Assembly: GCA_029865405.1 (NCBI GenBank)
Contig: JAOUGZ010000069.1
Location: forward strand, 1 to 9,727
DNA: 9,727 bases
Source: Betaproteobacteria bacterium
Lineage (GTDB): Bacteria; Pseudomonadota; Gammaproteobacteria; Burkholderiales; SG8-39
Direction of reading: 5' to 3'
Shown: positions 7,417 to 9,727 of the stretch, one piece after another
Numbering within the stretch: position 1 is the stretch's first letter
How the letters are laid out: every line of letters begins with the position of its first letter
Position numbers and translations under genes: made by a program
Notes under the pieces: generated by a model
The model's input: the letters and a program-made list of their open reading frames with translations, nothing else
What the model was told of the DNA's origin: nothing
Databases searched by the model: none

Positions 7417-9534
7417 CTAGTTGCGCCGCGTGATCAGCGCGTCGACCGCGGCGACCTGCCGCGGGCCGCAGCGCAGGGGATTCACGTCCAGCTCCTCGAT
7501 CTCGCCGGCGAGGTCCGCGGCGAGCTCCGAGACGCGTGCGATCGCGTCGGCCAGGGCGTCGAGGTTCGCCGGCGCGCCGCCGCGAAAGCCCGTGAGCAGC
7601 GGGTAGCCGCGCAGGCGCGCGAGCATCGCGCGCGCTTCCGCGGTGCTCACCGGCGCAAGCGCCGCCACGGTGTCGTGGATGAGCTCCACCAGCACGCCGC
7701 CCGAGCCCACCACCACCACCGGCCCGACCGCCGGGTCGATGCGCGCGCCGACGATCACCTCCGCGCCGGGGACCATTGGCTGCACGAGGACGCCGTGCAG
7801 CTCGTGGCCGAGCGCGGCAGCGACGATCTCGGCGTACGCCGGCCGCAACTCGTCCTCGTTGCCGATATCCAGGCGCACCACATCGAGCTCGGTCTTGTGC
7901 AGGATGCCGGGGGCTTCCGCCTTCATCACCACCGGGTAGCCCAGCTCGCGCGCGGCGGCCGCGGCTTCGTCCGCGCTACGCGCAAGCCGCTCCGCGACCA
8001 CGGGCACGCCGTAGGCCGCCAGCACGCGCTTTGCCTCGCGCTCGGTGAGCGTCGCCCCGGCGGCCGCGAGCATCGCCCGCGCCTGCTGCGCCGCGCCGTC
8101 GGCCGCGCGACGCGCCGCAGGCTCGAATTGCCGGTCTGCCCGCGCATGCCAGGCGGCGATCGCCGCGAAGCAGCGCTCCATGGAGCGGAACACGGGAATG
8201 CGCTCGTCCTTCTCGTATTCGTCGGCGCCGGGGCCTTGCAACCACTCCGAGAGCCACACCAGCGCGAGAGGCTTCGCCTGCTCGCGCGCGATCGCCGCCA
8301 TCTGCGGCACCCGGTCCTTTGCGGTCTCCATTACGGCCACCGTGGCCGGCACGACCAGCACGCCGTACTGCGGATCGGCAAGCAGCGCGCGGCAGCACTG
8401 GCTGAAAGACTCGGGCACGTTGATCACCTGCCCGGTGGGATCGCAGGGATTGCGCGCGGCGCCGAACTCCGGGACGATGGCGCGCAGCTTTTCGACGGTC
8501 GCCGGCAGCGGCTGCGGCATCGGCACCCCGTGCGCCGCGGCCTTGTCCGCGGCCATGACGCCGGCGCCGCCCGAGCCGGAGATGGCGGCCACGCCGAGCG
8601 CGACCGGCGGGCCCGCCGCGGCGAAGAAGCCCGCGTATTCCAGCAGCGCCTCGAAGTCTTCGACCGGAACGAAGCCCGCGCGCTCGAACAACGCGCGCCA
8701 GGCCACCGCCGAGCCCGCCAGCGAGCCGGTGTGCGAGCGCGCGGCGGCGGCGCCGTCCGCGCTGGTGCCGAGCTTGAAGACGATCACCGGCTTGCCGGCG
8801 CGGCGCGCGCGCTCGCCCGCCTCGAGCATGCGCGCGGCGCTGGGCGCGCCCTCGAACAGGCAGGCGATGGCGCGCACCTCGGGGTCCTCGGCCATGGCGG
8901 CGATGAGATCGGCAACGTCGACGTCGGCCGAGTTGCCGGCCGAGAAGAAATAGCGGACACCAAGGCCCCGGTTCCAGGCCTGCGCCAGCGAGTAGCCGAG
9001 CGCGCCCGACTGGCTGACCACCGCGAGGGCACCGGGATTGCGCGGCGAGCGCTCGTACTCCGAGAGAAAGGTCATGCCGGCGCGCAGCGCATGGTTCACC
9101 AGGCCCATGCAGTTAGGTCCGAGCATCGGCATATTGGCCGCGCGCGCGATGCCCGCCAGGCGCCGCTGCGTGCGTCCCGCGTCCTCGCGCGCCATCTCGC
9201 CGTAACCTGAGGCGTAGACGATGGCGGCGCCGGCGCCCGCGGCGGCGGCCTCTTCGAGCGTGCTCTCCACCGCCTCGCGCGGCACGACGAGCACCACGCA
9301 ATCGGGTGCGTGGGGCAGCGCGGCGAGCGACGCATAGCAGCGCATTGCGCCGATCGCCTCGTACTTGGCATTCACCGGGAACACCTTGCCGGCGTACTGC
9401 GCGAGGTTCTCGAGCGTGCGCATGCCGAAGGAGCCGGCGCGCGGCGACGCGCCCACCACGGCGATCGAGCGCGGCGCGATGAGCCGCTCGAGCTGGGCGC
9501 GCGTGTACGCCGCGCGGCGCTCCGGTGATAGCAT
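7417..9534 (-). CDS. ADP-forming acetate/acyl--CoA ligase, single chain
   Basis: A 705-aa NDP-forming acyl-CoA synthetase, which interconverts acyl-CoA, ADP and phosphate with acid, CoA and ATP in the cytosol. The N-terminal CoA-binding Rossmann domain (about 12-140) starts with PRSIAVVGASPRAGSFG and contains GPNCMGLVN. The succinyl-CoA-ligase-like domain (about 165-460) carries SQSGALGY and ARSHTGSLAG, whose His268 is the expected phosphohistidine. The C-terminal ATP-grasp domain (about 480-700) includes GYPVVMKAEAPGILHKTELD with His546 and finishes EELDVNPLRC. There is no C-terminal acetyltransferase (GNAT) domain, so it is not a Pat-type protein acetylase. The acyl substrate cannot be told. 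I prefer the ATG at 9534; a TTG at 9564 would add 10 residues but would overlap the divergent SDR start codon. Neither start has a clear Shine-Dalgarno. Confidence 0.93.
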   Translation of the reverse strand: MLSPERRAAYTRAQLERLIAPRSIAVVGASPRAGSFGMRTLENLAQYAGKVFPVNAKYEAIGAMRCYASLAALPHAPDCVVLVVPREAVESTLEEAAAAGAGAAIVYASGYGEMAREDAGRTQRRLAGIARAANMPMLGPNCMGLVNHALRAGMTFLSEYERSPRNPGALAVVSQSGALGYSLAQAWNRGLGVRYFFSAGNSADVDVADLIAAMAEDPEVRAIACLFEGAPSAARMLEAGERARRAGKPVIVFKLGTSADGAAAARSHTGSLAGSAVAWRALFERAGFVPVEDFEALLEYAGFFAAAGPPVALGVAAISGSGGAGVMAADKAAAHGVPMPQPLPATVEKLRAIVPEFGAARNPCDPTGQVINVPESFSQCCRALLADPQYGVLVVPATVAVMETAKDRVPQMAAIAREQAKPLALVWLSEWLQGPGADEYEKDERIPVFRSMERCFAAIAAWHARADRQFEPAARRAADGAAQQARAMLAAAGATLTEREAKRVLAAYGVPVVAERLARSADEAAAAARELGYPVVMKAEAPGILHKTELDVVRLDIGNEDELRPAYAEIVAAALGHELHGVLVQPMVPGAEVIVGARIDPAVGPVVVVGSGGVLVELIHDTVAALAPVSTAEARAMLARLRGYPLLTGFRGGAPANLDALADAIARVSELAADLAGEIEELDVNPLRCGPRQVAAVDALITRRN

Positions 9535-9563
9535 AGCCGCGACGATAACAGCATCGGCCTTCA

Positions 9564-9727
9564 ATGAACGTCAGGCAGCTTCTGGATCTGAAAGGGCGCG
9601 TCGCGCTGGTCACCGGCGGCTCGCGCGGGCTCGGGCTGCAGATGGCCGAGGCGCTCGGCGAGATGGGCGCGCGGCTCGCGCTCACCGCAAGGAAGAAAGA
9701 CGAGCTCGACGCGGCGGTGGCGCACCT
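9564..9727 (+). CDS. SDR-family oxidoreductase (N-terminal part)
   Basis: The first 54 codons of a short-chain dehydrogenase/reductase; the gene runs off the right edge. After [19 protein letters not shown] the glycine-rich nucleotide motif TGGSRGLG lies at 17-24, then a helix ([16 protein letters not shown]) and the second strand ending in TARKKDEL at 41-48. The basic Arg43-Lys44-Lys45 after that strand favours NADPH over NADH. The catalytic Ser-Tyr-Lys lie outside the window. It resembles 3-oxoacyl-ACP-reductase-like or gluconate-5-dehydrogenase-like SDRs; the substrate is open. No strong Shine-Dalgarno precedes the ATG, and only 29 bp separate it from the divergent acyl-CoA ligase start, so its promoter probably lies within that gene. 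Confidence 0.9.
   Translation, partial: MNVRQLLDLKGRVALVTGGSRGLGLQMAEALGEMGARLALTARKKDELDAAVAH

Noticed and set aside
7372..9210. 612-codon plus-strand ORF antisense to the acyl-CoA ligase
   Set aside because: Same low-complexity Arg/His/Ala composition, no recognisable motif, and the minus-strand gene is certain.

Overview
This is GC-rich bacterial DNA with tightly packed genes. The gene families and codon style suggest a betaproteobacterium, probably Burkholderiales-like; this is inferred from family resemblance, and no rRNA or other phylogenetic marker is present. I see no tRNA, rRNA, insertion sequence, phage gene or CRISPR array, and no gene-free stretch longer than about 170 bases.

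Layout: (1) Bases 1-513 hold the first 17 codons of a probable MFS-type transporter and a cysteine-free ArsR-family repressor, both on the minus strand. They are divergent from an NAD(P)-dependent aldehyde dehydrogenase (514-1938, plus). A perfect 9-bp inverted repeat lies in the shared control region and brackets a good -10 box for the repressor. (2) Bases 1975-4334 hold a PucR/CdaR-type regulator (minus), divergent from a two-gene operon of a YciI-like protein and a glutathione S-transferase (plus). The regulator's Shine-Dalgarno lies in one arm of a 14-bp palindrome. (3) Bases 4363-7248 (minus) hold a membrane-anchored PQQ-dependent dehydrogenase. Before it comes a compact cassette of a 2-TM Met/Cys-rich small protein, a 32-codon small ORF and a 4-TM protein, linked by ATGA and GTGA stop/start overlaps. 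(4) Bases 7417-9534 (minus) encode a single-chain ADP-forming acyl-CoA synthetase, divergent by 29 bp from the start of an SDR oxidoreductase that runs off the window.

Functional reading (inference): this looks like an accessory catabolic or detoxification neighbourhood. It holds a periplasmic quinoprotein oxidising alcohols or sugars, a cytosolic aldehyde dehydrogenase, acyl-CoA activation, a reductase, and glutathione chemistry, each with a local regulator. No single pathway can be proved, because the genes lie in several separate transcription units. The least ordinary parts are the overlapping small-gene cassette (6516-7248), the repressor's promoter/operator, the SD-containing palindrome, and the His-to-Tyr position in the PQQ dehydrogenase active site.
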